Assembly: GCA_002345025.1 (NCBI GenBank) | Contig: DDUX01000065.1 | Location: 26,962-77,529, forward strand | Source of the DNA: Candidatus Accumulibacter iunctus | GTDB lineage: Bacteria > Pseudomonadota > Gammaproteobacteria > Burkholderiales > Rhodocyclaceae | Reading direction: 5' to 3' | DNA: 50,568 bases | Shown here: positions 34,286-42,811 of the stretch, piece by piece | Layout: the number at the start of each line of letters is the position of its first letter | Numbering within the stretch: position 1 is the stretch's first letter | Translations under genes and position numbers: made by a program | The notes under the pieces: model-generated | Database searches by the model: none | What the model was told of the DNA's origin: nothing | Seen by the model: only the letters and a program-made list of their open reading frames with translations

Positions 34286-36712
34286 TCACTTCCCCTCCAG
34301 TTCCGCCACCAGCCGTGCCAGGTTGGCATTGTCCGGCAACAGCACGGCGGCCTGCCTGGCATAGCGCAGCGCCGCCTGGCGGTCACCTGCCTCGCGGTTG
34401 ATCGAGATCAGCGCACTGAGGACCTCGAGGTTGTTGGGATGGCGCTTGTCGGCGCCGCGCAGGGCAGCCAGCGCTTCGCCACGCTTGCCCTCGGCATTCA
34501 GCGCAATGGCGTTCACGTAGGCATAACGCACATTGTCCGGCGCCAGCCGGGCGGCGTCGGCCAGTTGCCGGTAGGCGGCCGGCTTGTCGCCCTTGCGGAT
34601 CAGCAGCAGGCCGAGTGCGTGATGCAGGTCGGCATCGCGTGGCATGACGCTTAACCCCAGGCGCAGCGCCTTCTCGCCCTCTGCCTCGCGGCCGAGATGG
34701 CGCAGCGCATCGGCAAGGTTGACGTAGGCGCTGGCCAATTGCGGATCCAGCCTGATCGCCCGCTCGAAGGCGGCGACCGCCTCGTCGCCACGTCCCTGGC
34801 GCAGGCGCAGGTTGCCCATATTGACGTTGCCCGAGGGCCAGTCGGCCTCCAGCGCCAAGGCGTTCTCATATTCCTGCAGGGCGGCGGTTCGGGCGGCGCG
34901 CCGGCCTTCGGGAATCTGGCTTTCCGGCACGTCGGCAAGGGCGTTTGCGGCCTCGATGCGCACCCCGAGCACCGGGTCGGACAACAGGGGCGAGGCATTC
35001 AGCACGCGGTTCACCGGATCCATCGGCGTGACCATGCCGAGTGCGGCGATGCGCACCAACGGGTCGGGGTCCTGCAGCATCTCGCGCGCCGCCTGCAGCG
35101 TGCCGGGGCCGGCATGGGGCTGGGCGAGCGTCGCCGCCGTCGCCCGGACGATCGCTGGCGCCGCCGGGTTTCTGGCCAGTTCGAGCAACCTGGGCAGGGC
35201 GCTGGCGCCCTGCGTCGTCCCCGCGTGCAGCGTCGGGCCGTAGCTCGGGCGCTCGCGCCAGGCCTTGCCATACCAGCTGTCCATGGCCTTCGCCGCCCAC
35301 GCCGGCTGCTTGTCCTTGTGGCACTGGGTACAGGCATTCGGGCTGCCAAGCGATGCGGACAGGTCGGGGCGCGGTACGCGCATGCTGTGATCCTGGCGAG
35401 CGTGGATCACCATGTAGTCCTGCGTTGGCATGTGGCAGGTGACGCACTCGGCGCCCTTGCCGCCGGCGAGGTGCTTGTGGTGCTTCGGCGCATCGAACTC
35501 GGCGGCATTGTGGCAGCGCGTGCACAGCGCATTGCCCTCGGCGCGCAGCTTCTGCGCGTGCGGTTCGTGACAGTCCATGCAGGTCACGCCGTTCTGGTGC
35601 ATCCTGCTTTGCAGGAAAGAGCCCCAGACGTAGACCTCTTCACGTTGCTGGCCGTCAGGATGATAGTTGGGCGCCATCGGCAGCGCGAGGCGATGGCTGT
35701 CTTCGAGCGGCGCGCCGGCCTTCCCATCCTCGCTGAGGGTCGAGCGGCGGGCATGGCAGGCGGCGCAGACGTTCATGCCGGCGGCGCCGGCCGGCCGGTC
35801 GCGCACGGCAAACTTCGCATCGCTCGACGGGAACTTCCATGCCTCGTTCCAGTGACTCTTCAGTTTCGCGAGGCCCTTGTCGCCCTCTGCCCCATACGGC
35901 GCCTTCGCCTTGGCGGCCCAGTCCACATGGTTCGAGCCCTGGCCGTGGCAGGCTTCGCAGGCAACGTTGATTTCGCTGTAGGTAGTCCTGTAGGTATCGC
36001 TGGCGGCGTCGTAGCCCTTCTTCAGGTTGGTCGAATGGCATTCGGCGCACTGCAGCGCCCAGTTCTGGTAGCGACCGGTCCAGTGCAGCGGATCCTTGTG
36101 GTCGACCTTCTGGCCGGGTTGCAGATGGAACCAGCGCTGCCCACCCTGATCCTTCGGTCGCGAATCCCAGGCGATCGGCAACGCCTGATAGCGGCCACCG
36201 GGGAAGGGGATCAGGTATTGCTGCAGCGGATAGACGCCGAAGGTGTAGGCGATTTCGTAATCGGCGAGCTTGCCGTCCGGTCCGTCGGTGCGCACCATGA
36301 ACTTGTCGCCGCGAGTGAAGAAGGTGGACTCGACGCCGTTGTAGCGGAACCTGGCATTGGCGAAATCGCCGAGCACGGTGGCGGTCGTCGCTTCCTGCAT
36401 GGCGAGATCGTGATGCGAACCCGACCAGGCCTTGTATTCCGGTTCATGGCAGGTCCTGCAGACTTCGGCGCCGACGTAGGTGGACGCGGTGGCCACTGGC
36501 GCGGTAGCGGCCGGCGCAACCGGTGCGGCCGTCACAGTGGACGAAGGCGGTGGCGCCTTGGCCGACAGGACATAGAAACCCAGGCCGCCGGCCACGACCA
36601 GCAGTGTGATGACTGCAGCAAGCAGGTACTTGCGCTGCGGCTTCTGATCGACGACGGCAGGCGTCGCGGATGCGGCGGCCGGGGCCGCCTTGTTCCTGGA
36701 TATTCTGGTCAT
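34286..36712 (-). CDS. Membrane-anchored octaheme c-type cytochrome with HEAT-like and TPR regions
   Basis: An 808-residue protein with an N-terminal membrane anchor (about 29-51) and a periplasmic part holding eight CxxCH heme sites: residues 85, 222, 252, 316, 378, 397, 423 and 461. The heme domain resembles multiheme proteins of the cytochrome c554/paired-CxxCH kind. Residues ~490-600 look like HEAT-type helical repeats and ~620-800 contain tetratricopeptide repeats such as NLADALRHLGREAEGEKAL. No catalytic motif of nitrite reductase (CxxCK) is seen. It probably carries or receives electrons in a periplasmic complex built on the TPRs. ATG at 36712 fits a normal anchor; its AGGA is very close. 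A TTG at 36745 is the alternative. Confidence 0.88.
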   Translation of the reverse strand: MTRISRNKAAPAAASATPAVVDQKPQRKYLLAAVITLLVVAGGLGFYVLSAKAPPPSSTVTAAPVAPAATAPVATASTYVGAEVCRTCHEPEYKAWSGSHHDLAMQEATTATVLGDFANARFRYNGVESTFFTRGDKFMVRTDGPDGKLADYEIAYTFGVYPLQQYLIPFPGGRYQALPIAWDSRPKDQGGQRWFHLQPGQKVDHKDPLHWTGRYQNWALQCAECHSTNLKKGYDAASDTYRTTYSEINVACEACHGQGSNHVDWAAKAKAPYGAEGDKGLAKLKSHWNEAWKFPSSDAKFAVRDRPAGAAGMNVCAACHARRSTLSEDGKAGAPLEDSHRLALPMAPNYHPDGQQREEVYVWGSFLQSRMHQNGVTCMDCHEPHAQKLRAEGNALCTRCHNAAEFDAPKHHKHLAGGKGAECVTCHMPTQDYMVIHARQDHSMRVPRPDLSASLGSPNACTQCHKDKQPAWAAKAMDSWYGKAWRERPSYGPTLHAGTTQGASALPRLLELARNPAAPAIVRATAATLAQPHAGPGTLQAAREMLQDPDPLVRIAALGMVTPMDPVNRVLNASPLLSDPVLGVRIEAANALADVPESQIPEGRRAARTAALQEYENALALEADWPSGNVNMGNLRLRQGRGDEAVAAFERAIRLDPQLASAYVNLADALRHLGREAEGEKALRLGLSVMPRDADLHHALGLLLIRKGDKPAAYRQLADAARLAPDNVRYAYVNAIALNAEGKRGEALAALRGADKRHPNNLEVLSALISINREAGDRQAALRYARQAAVLLPDNANLARLVAELEGK

Positions 36713-36799
36713 TTCCTGTGGTCCGACCCGGGGAGCGTTCGACAACCCGCGATTACCGGCATCGCGCCACGCCCGGCGACCCGCTGCCGCGCCGCAGCC

Positions 36800-37882
36800 T
36801 CACTGCGGCGTGACGAGTTCCTGCAGCGCCTGCACCAGCAATGCGCACTGCTCGTCGCTACCGATCGTGATCCGCAGGTACTGCTCGATTCGCGGCAGCC
36901 GGAAGTGACGGACGATGATGCCGCGTTGCCGCAGCCGCGCCGCGAGTTCGCCGGCGTCGTGCCGCGGGTGACGGACGAAGATGAAGTTGGCGGCCGACGG
37001 CAGGACGTCGAAGCCGAGCGCGAGCAGGGCGTTGCGCAGCGTTTCGCGGCTGTGGATGATCGCCTGCCGCGTGCTCTCGAAGTATTCCTGATCGGCAATG
37101 GCGGCGACCGCGCCGACGATCGCCAGGCGATCGAGCGGATAGGAGTTGAAGCTGTTCTTCACCCGCTCGAGTGCTTCGATCAGATCGCGCTGGCCGATGG
37201 CGTAGCCGACGCGCAGTCCGGCGAGCGAACGTGATTTGGAGAGCGTGTGCACCACCAGCAGGTTGGCGTGGTGATTGACCAGGGCAACCGCCGACTCGCC
37301 ACCGAAGTCGATGTAGGCTTCGTCGACGACGACGACGGACTGTGGGTGCCTGCGCAGCAACTGCTCGATCGCGGTCAGTGGCAGCAGGCAGCCGGTGGGT
37401 GCGTTCGGATTGGGGAAGATGATGCCGCCGTTCGCTGCCGAATAGTCCTCGACGCGAATCCGGAAATCGTCGCCAAGCGGCACGGTCAAGTGGGCGATTT
37501 CGTAGAGACCGGAATAGACCGGGTAGAAGCTGTAGGTGATGTCGGGGAAGAGGATCGGCAGTTCGTGCCTGAGCAGAGCCATGAAGGCGAGCGCCAGCAC
37601 TTCGTCGGAACCGTTGCCAACGAAGACCTGTGGCACTGCGATGGCGAACTCAGCGTAACGGGCAGCGATTGCCGCACGCAACTGCTCGGCATTCGGGTCC
37701 GGATAGAGCCGCAGCGATCGCCCGTCCGCAGCCAGTTCCCCGGCGATCGCCGCGAGCACGCGTGGCGACGGCGGATAGGGATTCTCGTTGGTGTTCAGCT
37801 TGACGAGTTGCGACAGTTTCGGCTGCTCGCCGGGGACGTAGGGCGTCAGGCGATGAACGACGGGACTCCAGTAGCGGCTCAT
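36800..37882 (-). CDS. hisC: Histidinol-phosphate aminotransferase
   Basis: PLP enzyme converting imidazole acetol phosphate plus glutamate to histidinol phosphate. The 360-residue class I/II aminotransferase has LNTNENPYPPSP at the N-terminus, FPNPNAPTG for substrate and cofactor binding, DEAYIDF, and the Schiff-base Lys216 in HTLSKSRSLAGLRVG. The in-frame TTG one codon upstream was passed over for the ATG at 37882. It is divergent from hisB across 153 bases, not in the usual forward run hisGDCB; hisG and hisD are not in the window. A promoter for it must lie in 37883-38035. Confidence 0.95.
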   Translation of the reverse strand: MSRYWSPVVHRLTPYVPGEQPKLSQLVKLNTNENPYPPSPRVLAAIAGELAADGRSLRLYPDPNAEQLRAAIAARYAEFAIAVPQVFVGNGSDEVLALAFMALLRHELPILFPDITYSFYPVYSGLYEIAHLTVPLGDDFRIRVEDYSAANGGIIFPNPNAPTGCLLPLTAIEQLLRRHPQSVVVVDEAYIDFGGESAVALVNHHANLLVVHTLSKSRSLAGLRVGYAIGQRDLIEALERVKNSFNSYPLDRLAIVGAVAAIADQEYFESTRQAIIHSRETLRNALLALGFDVLPSAANFIFVRHPRHDAGELAARLRQRGIIVRHFRLPRIEQYLRITIGSDEQCALLVQALQELVTPQ

Positions 37883-38035
37883 CAAAGGCTGCTCGGTGTA
37901 GGTTCACGGGAAGCACGAAATGGTATCATGCGCTTCGGTCGATCAGCGCGCGTTTGCCGATGGTCGCCGGCGTCCGGCAGGTTCAGGCCGAGCGCCCTTG
38001 TTCACACGCGCAACACCCCAGGCAATGGTATCCCG

Positions 38036-38623
38036 ATGCGGCAAGCAGAAGTCTCCAGGCACACGCTCGAAACCCGGGTCGATGTTCGACTGGATCTCGA
38101 TGGCAGCGGGCGTGGCAGTTTCGCCACCGGAGTGCCCTTCCTCGACCACATGCTCGAGCAGATCTCGCGGCACGGGCTGATCGACCTCGACATCGTCGCC
38201 ACTGGCGACTTGCACATCGATGCGCACCACACGGTCGAGGATATCGGCATCACGCTGGGCCAGGCACTGGCGCGGGCGCTCGGCGACAAGCGCGGCCTGC
38301 GCCGCTATGGCCATGCCTACGTACCGCTCGACGAAGCCCTGTCACGCGTTGTCGTCGATCTCTCGGGGCGGCCCGGTCTGAGCTTTCACGTCGGTTTTGC
38401 GCGGGCGATGATCGCTGGCTTCGATGTCGACCTGATCCGCGAGTTCTTTCAGGGTCTGGTCAATCATGCGGCGTTGACCCTGCACATCGACAATCTGCGC
38501 GGCGACAACGCCCACCATCAGGCGGAAACGGTGTTCAAGGCTTTTGGCCGGGCGCTGCGCATGGCGGTCGAGGACGATCCGCGTGCCAGTGGCAGCATTC
38601 CGTCGACCAAAGGCTCGCTGTGA
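38036..38623 (+). CDS. hisB: Imidazoleglycerol-phosphate dehydratase
   Basis: Manganese-dependent dehydration of IGP to imidazole acetol phosphate, the step before HisC. The 195-residue monofunctional form has all three His-rich metal motifs: FLDHMLEQISRHG, DAHHTVEDIG and NAHHQAETVFKAFGRAL. The start at 38036 begins the family domain (RQAEVSRHTLET); a longer upstream frame runs antisense to hisC and is not real. It heads hisBHAFIE. Its stop overlaps the hisH start by one base (TGATG). Confidence 0.96.
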   Translation: MRQAEVSRHTLETRVDVRLDLDGSGRGSFATGVPFLDHMLEQISRHGLIDLDIVATGDLHIDAHHTVEDIGITLGQALARALGDKRGLRRYGHAYVPLDEALSRVVVDLSGRPGLSFHVGFARAMIAGFDVDLIREFFQGLVNHAALTLHIDNLRGDNAHHQAETVFKAFGRALRMAVEDDPRASGSIPSTKGSL

Positions 38624-39282
38624 TGGCGAATGGCGCCAGGCAGACCGCTGCCATCGTCGTCGTCGATTACGGCATGGGCAACCTGCGCTCGGTCTGGCAG
38701 GCGCTGGTGCACGTCGCCGATGGCCGTGAGGTCGTCGTCTCGGCAGATCCGGAAGTGGTTGCTGCTGCCGGGCACGTCGTCTTTCCCGGCCAGGGGGCAA
38801 TGCCCGACTGCATGCGCGAGATCGAACACCGCGGCCTGCGCGCGGCAATTCTCGACGCCGCCCGCAACAAGCCCTTTCTTGGCATCTGCATCGGCCAGCA
38901 GCTGCTCTTCGAGCATAGTGAGGAAGGCGACGTTGCCGGACTCGGCATTCTGCCGGGGCGCGTCCGGCGCTTTCCAGCGGTCCGCATGGTCGATGCTGCC
39001 GGGGCGCGGCTCAAGGTGCCCCACATGGGGTGGAATCAGGTCTGGCAGAGGCGCGAGCATCCGTTGTGGAAGGGAATCGCCGACGGCGCCCGCTTCTATT
39101 TCGTGCACAGCTATTTCGTCGAACCCGCCGATCAAGGCTGTGTCGCCGCAACGACCGACTATGGCGTCGACTTTACCAGCGTCGTCGCGCGGGATAACAT
39201 CTTTGCTCTGCAGTGCCATCCGGAAAAGAGTTCGCCGGCCGGGCTCGTCATGCTGGCGAATTTTGTTGCCTGGAAACCCTGA
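38623..39282 (+). CDS. hisH: Imidazole glycerol phosphate synthase, glutaminase subunit
   Basis: Class I glutamine amidotransferase that supplies ammonia to HisF. The 219-residue protein has IVVVDYGMGNLRS at the start, the oxyanion region FPGQGAMPDC, the nucleophile Cys89 in FLGICIGQQ, the MGWN motif, and the catalytic His-x-Glu in QCHPEKSS. It overlaps hisB by one base, implying coupling. Partner of HisF encoded two genes downstream. Confidence 0.96.
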   Translation: MANGARQTAAIVVVDYGMGNLRSVWQALVHVADGREVVVSADPEVVAAAGHVVFPGQGAMPDCMREIEHRGLRAAILDAARNKPFLGICIGQQLLFEHSEEGDVAGLGILPGRVRRFPAVRMVDAAGARLKVPHMGWNQVWQRREHPLWKGIADGARFYFVHSYFVEPADQGCVAATTDYGVDFTSVVARDNIFALQCHPEKSSPAGLVMLANFVAWKP

Positions 39283-39330
39283 TCGAGTCACCGTGTCTCA
39301 TTTGTATCAACTTTCTTTCTTCTTTCCGAC

Positions 39331-40074
39331 ATGCTGATCATTCCCGCGATTGACCTCAAGGACGGACAATGCGTCCGGCTCAAACAGGGCCTCATGGACC
39401 AGGTGACCGTCTTTCCCAATTCGCCTCGCGACCAGGCGCGGCACTGGCTGTCGCAGGGGGCGCGGCGTCTGCACGTGGTCGATCTCGATGGCGCATTCGC
39501 CGGCAAACCGAAGAATGAAAGAGCGATCAAGGAAATCGTGCAGGAGGTTGGCGATGATATCCCCGTCCAGCTTGGCGGGGGTATCCGTGACCTCGACACC
39601 ATCGAACGCTGTCTCGACGATGGCGTCAGTTATGTCATCATCGGCACCGCTGCGGTCAAGAATCCGGGATTCCTGCACGACGCCTGCGGCGCCTTCCCTG
39701 GCCACATCATCGTCGGGCTCGACGCCCGGGATGGCAGGGTCGCGGTCGATGGCTGGTCGAAGATGACCGGCCACGATGTCATCGACCTGGCGCGGAAGTA
39801 TGAAGACTACGGCGTCGAAGCGATCATCTATACGGATATCGGGCGCGACGGAATGCTGTCGGGGATCAACATCGAGGCGACGGTGAAACTGGCGCAGGCG
39901 CTGCTGATTCCGGTGATCGCCAGCGGTGGGCTTTCGAGCCTCGACGATATCCGGCGGCTCTGCGCCGTCGAGGAGGAAGGCATCAGCGCGACGATTGCCG
40001 GCCGCGCAATCTACGATGGTTCGCTCGATTTCGCGACCGTGCAGGCGGCCGCCGACCGCGGTACGAAAACATGA
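39331..40074 (+). CDS. hisA: Phosphoribosylformimino-5-aminoimidazole carboxamide ribotide isomerase
   Basis: Amadori-type isomerisation of ProFAR to PRFAR. A 247-residue (beta/alpha)8 barrel with catalytic Asp8 in IPAIDLKDGQCVRL and the second Asp in YTDIGRDGML, plus the phosphate-binding VQLGGGIR and IASGGLSS loops. The 48-base gap after hisH is the widest within the run and is free of terminators. Confidence 0.96.
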   Translation: MLIIPAIDLKDGQCVRLKQGLMDQVTVFPNSPRDQARHWLSQGARRLHVVDLDGAFAGKPKNERAIKEIVQEVGDDIPVQLGGGIRDLDTIERCLDDGVSYVIIGTAAVKNPGFLHDACGAFPGHIIVGLDARDGRVAVDGWSKMTGHDVIDLARKYEDYGVEAIIYTDIGRDGMLSGINIEATVKLAQALLIPVIASGGLSSLDDIRRLCAVEEEGISATIAGRAIYDGSLDFATVQAAADRGTKT

Positions 40075-40117
40075 TTGCCGCTGCCGTCGCCCGGCGTGCT
40101 GCGGCTGGCAGCTGACC

Positions 40118-40879
40118 TTGGGCCTGGCCAAACGCATCATTCCCTGCCTCGACGTCACTGCCGGCCGTGTCGTCAAGGGCACCAATTTCGTTGATCTGCG
40201 CGATGCCGGCGATCCGGTGGAGATCGCCCGCCGCTACGACGAGCAGGGCGCCGACGAAGTGACCTTTCTCGACATCACGGCTTCCTCGGATCAGCGCGAC
40301 ATCATCCTGCACGTCGTCGAGGACTGTGCCGCACAGGTCTTCATTCCGCTGACCGTCGGCGGCGGCGTACGGTCGGTGGCCGATGTCCGTCGCCTGCTGA
40401 ATGCCGGTGCGGACAAGGTCAGCATGAATACGGCGGCGGTCGAGAATCCCGATCTGATCGCCGAAGCGTCGGCGAAGGTCGGCAACCAGTGTATCGTCGT
40501 GGCGATCGATGCCAAGCAGTCGGCGCCCGGAATCTGGCAGGTCTACACGCATGGCGGGCGCCGCAACACCGGCATCGACGCTGTGGACTGGGCCCGCCGG
40601 GTGCAGGCACTCGGCGCCGGCGAGATCCTGCTTACCAGCATGGACCGTGACGGCACGCGCAACGGCTTCGATCTGCCACTGACACGGACGATCGCTGACG
40701 CCGTCGACATTCCGGTGATCGCCAGCGGTGGTGTCGGCAACCTGCAACACCTGGCCGAAGGGGTCACGCAAGGGCACGCCGACGCCGTCCTCGCCGCGAG
40801 TATTTTCCATTTCGGCGAGTATACGGTGCGGCAAGCGAAGGATTACCTGCACCAGCGCGGAATCGAGGTGCGCCTGTGA
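40118..40879 (+). CDS. hisF: Imidazole glycerol phosphate synthase, cyclase subunit
   Basis: Uses ammonia from HisH and PRFAR to make IGP and AICAR. The 253-residue barrel has KRIIPCLDVTAGRVVKG with the first catalytic Asp, TVGGGVRSVADV, and LLTSMDRDGTRNG with the second. No ATG or GTG fits: the only start matching family length is TTG at 40118, giving MGLAKRIIP. The 43-base gap after hisA is not translated in this frame. The 3' end overlaps hisI (GTGA). Confidence 0.95.
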   Translation: MGLAKRIIPCLDVTAGRVVKGTNFVDLRDAGDPVEIARRYDEQGADEVTFLDITASSDQRDIILHVVEDCAAQVFIPLTVGGGVRSVADVRRLLNAGADKVSMNTAAVENPDLIAEASAKVGNQCIVVAIDAKQSAPGIWQVYTHGGRRNTGIDAVDWARRVQALGAGEILLTSMDRDGTRNGFDLPLTRTIADAVDIPVIASGGVGNLQHLAEGVTQGHADAVLAASIFHFGEYTVRQAKDYLHQRGIEVRL

Positions 40880-41280
40880 GCGACCTGAATCCGCACGAGT
40901 ACTGGCTCGACGCACTCAAGTGGGATGCGCAGGGGATGATCCCGGCGATCGCGCAGGATGCCGAGAGCGGCCGCGTACTGATGTTTGCCTTCATGAACCG
41001 GGAGTCACTGCAGGCAACGGTTGACAGCGGCAGCGCGGTATACTGGTCGCGTTCTCGTCGGCGCTTGTGGCGCAAGGGCGAAGAGTCCGGACACGTGCAA
41101 CGAGTACGGGAGATTCGCGCCGACTGTGATGGTGACGTCCTGCTGCTGTCGATCGACCAGCAGGGCGGCATTGCCTGCCACACCGGCCGTGAGAGCTGCT
41201 TCTTCTATCAACTGCAGGGGAACGCCTGGGTCGCGGTCGACCCGGTACTCAAGGCGCCCAGGGACATTTACGGCCAATGA
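40876..41280 (+). CDS. hisI: Phosphoribosyl-AMP cyclohydrolase
   Basis: Opens the adenine ring of PR-AMP in the third histidine step. A 134-residue monofunctional enzyme with the zinc/magnesium motifs YWSRSRRRLWRKGEESGH, DCDGDVLLLSIDQ and CHTGRESCFF. It starts with GTG inside the hisF stop and overlaps hisE by four bases, so HisI and HisE are separate but coupled, unlike the fused HisIE of enterics. Confidence 0.96.
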   Translation: MSDLNPHEYWLDALKWDAQGMIPAIAQDAESGRVLMFAFMNRESLQATVDSGSAVYWSRSRRRLWRKGEESGHVQRVREIRADCDGDVLLLSIDQQGGIACHTGRESCFFYQLQGNAWVAVDPVLKAPRDIYGQ

Positions 41281-41597
41281 ACATGGATATGCTGCACCGG
41301 ATCTCGGAAACGCTGCTCGAACGTCGCAGGGCAGACCCGGAAACCTCGTACACCGCACAGCTGATGTCCAAGGGTCCGGACTCGATCCTGAAAAAGATCG
41401 GCGAGGAGTGCGCCGAGCTGATCATGGCCGGCAAGGAAGGCAACCGGCTGCATGTGGTGTGGGAGTCGGCCGACGTGCTTTACCACATCATGGTGCTGCT
41501 TGCCTTCCACGGTCTGTCGATCGAGGACGTGTTGCAGGAAATGCGGCGCCGCGAAGGCATCTCGGGAATCGACGAGAAGAAGTCCCGGAAAGGCTGA
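41277..41597 (+). CDS. hisE: Phosphoribosyl-ATP pyrophosphatase
   Basis: Hydrolyses PR-ATP to PR-AMP, the second histidine step. A 106-residue all-helical MazG-like protein: YTAQLMSKGPDSILKKIGEECAELI contains the Glu-x-x-Glu metal motif, and ESADVLYHIMVLL the Asp. ATGA overlap with hisI. The HIT gene follows after three bases. Confidence 0.95.
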   Translation: MNMDMLHRISETLLERRRADPETSYTAQLMSKGPDSILKKIGEECAELIMAGKEGNRLHVVWESADVLYHIMVLLAFHGLSIEDVLQEMRRREGISGIDEKKSRKG

Positions 41598-41600
41598 GCG

Positions 41601-41951
41601 ATGGAGGACTGTCTCTTCTGCCGCATCGTCGCTGGCCGGATTCCGGCACGCAAGGTCTTCGAGGATGACGAGATCCTGGCATTCCACGACATCAACCCGG
41701 CACGGCCGGTGCACCTGCTGGTGATCCCGAAGCGCCACATCACGTCGCTGGCGACGCTGAGCGACGCCGACATACCGGTCCTCGGCCGCATGCTGGCGGT
41801 CGCCAACCGCTTGGCGACCGAGCAGGGCAGTCCGGACGGTTTCCGCGTGATCATCAACACGGGCCGCATCGGCCATCAGGAAGTGCAGCATCTGCATGCC
41901 CACATCGTCGGCGGTCCCGAACCGGTGGGGCCAATGCTCAAACGCATCTGA
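41601..41951 (+). CDS. HIT-family nucleotide phosphoramidase (HinT-like)
   Basis: A 116-residue cytosolic hydrolase of AMP-lysine or AMP-amine phosphoramidates. The histidine triad is HLHAHIVGG (His97, 99, 101), with CLFCRIVAG at the N-terminus and DINPARPVHLLVIPKRH in the middle, all typical of HinT. It is 3 bases after hisE. The combination hisE-HIT-tatA is a recurrent betaproteobacterial order and probably reflects shared transcription rather than shared function. Confidence 0.94.
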   Translation: MEDCLFCRIVAGRIPARKVFEDDEILAFHDINPARPVHLLVIPKRHITSLATLSDADIPVLGRMLAVANRLATEQGSPDGFRVIINTGRIGHQEVQHLHAHIVGGPEPVGPMLKRI

Positions 41952-42039
41952 CGGCACGTTTCGCCGCCTGACGGCGCGCAGGCAAAGGGTGCTTTGCTGT
42001 GCGCCGGCGAATCGACATTCACCTCATTGGAGGCCTGAC

Positions 42040-42294
42040 ATGGGTTCTTTCAGCATCTGGCACTGGTTGGTCGTCCTCATCATCGTTCTGCTGATCTTCG
42101 GCACCAAGAAGCTGCGCAATCTTGGCGCCGATCTCGGTGGCGCGGTGAAGGGATTCAAGGACGGGATCAAGGACGCGGCAGGCGAGGACAAGCCCGCCGA
42201 GCCGACCGCCGCTGCCCCGCCACCGCCGCCACCACCGCAGGTGACGACCGGCCAGACGATCGAGGGCGAGATCAGGGAAAAGACCCGGAGCTAG
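42040..42294 (+). CDS. tatA: Sec-independent protein translocase TatA
   Basis: Pore-forming component of the twin-arginine export system. The 84 residues hold an N-terminal transmembrane helix (SIWHWLVVLIIVLLIFG), then the conserved F-G-x-K-K-L-R-N hinge and an amphipathic helix (GADLGGAVKGFKDGIKDA). The tail contains seven consecutive prolines and is otherwise disordered. GGAGG lies six bases before the ATG. Followed by tatB after 93 bases. Confidence 0.95.
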   Translation: MGSFSIWHWLVVLIIVLLIFGTKKLRNLGADLGGAVKGFKDGIKDAAGEDKPAEPTAAAPPPPPPPQVTTGQTIEGEIREKTRS

Positions 42295-42387
42295 GCGGCA
42301 GGGTGGCAGCAGCAATGGCGCCGGTTGTCGGTGCGCGCCTTGGCCAGCGCCCCTTGGTGTCGGTTCCGGCGAGACTGATGAACGCAC

Positions 42388-42804
42388 ATGTTTGATATCG
42401 GATTTTCCGAGTTGATGCTGATCGCCGTCGTCGCTCTGGTGGTGATCGGGCCCGAACGGCTGCCGCGAGTCGCGCGCACCGCCGGACATCTGCTCGGTCG
42501 GCTGCAGCGTTACGTGAGCACTGTCAAGTCGGACATCAGCCGCGAAATGCAGCTCGAGGAGCTGCGCCGGTTGCAGAGCGAGATTCAGGAGTCGGCGCGC
42601 AGCGTCGAGGACAGTCTGAGCAGCGAGATGCAGGCGGCAAGACAGGCGCTTGCGGTGACGGCGGAGGCGGTCGGCAGTGACCTCAAGGCACCGCTGGCGA
42701 GTCCACCTGCCGCGCCAGCGGCGTCGGCAGTGGCGGCCTCTCCAGCCCTGGCCGATTCCCGCGGAGTAGCGGCCGATCGCGACAAGCCGGCGACCGGCGC
42801 CTGA
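42388..42804 (+). CDS. tatB: Sec-independent protein translocase TatB
   Basis: Receptor-complex partner of TatC. A 138-residue protein with MFDIGFSELMLIAVVALVVIGPERLP at the start (Glu8 and the GPERLP hinge are diagnostic of TatB), then a long helical coiled region (about 30-95) and an Ala/Pro-rich tail. Seven bases separate it from tatC. Confidence 0.95.
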   Translation: MFDIGFSELMLIAVVALVVIGPERLPRVARTAGHLLGRLQRYVSTVKSDISREMQLEELRRLQSEIQESARSVEDSLSSEMQAARQALAVTAEAVGSDLKAPLASPPAAPAASAVAASPALADSRGVAADRDKPATGA

Positions 42805-42811
42805 TCCGACG

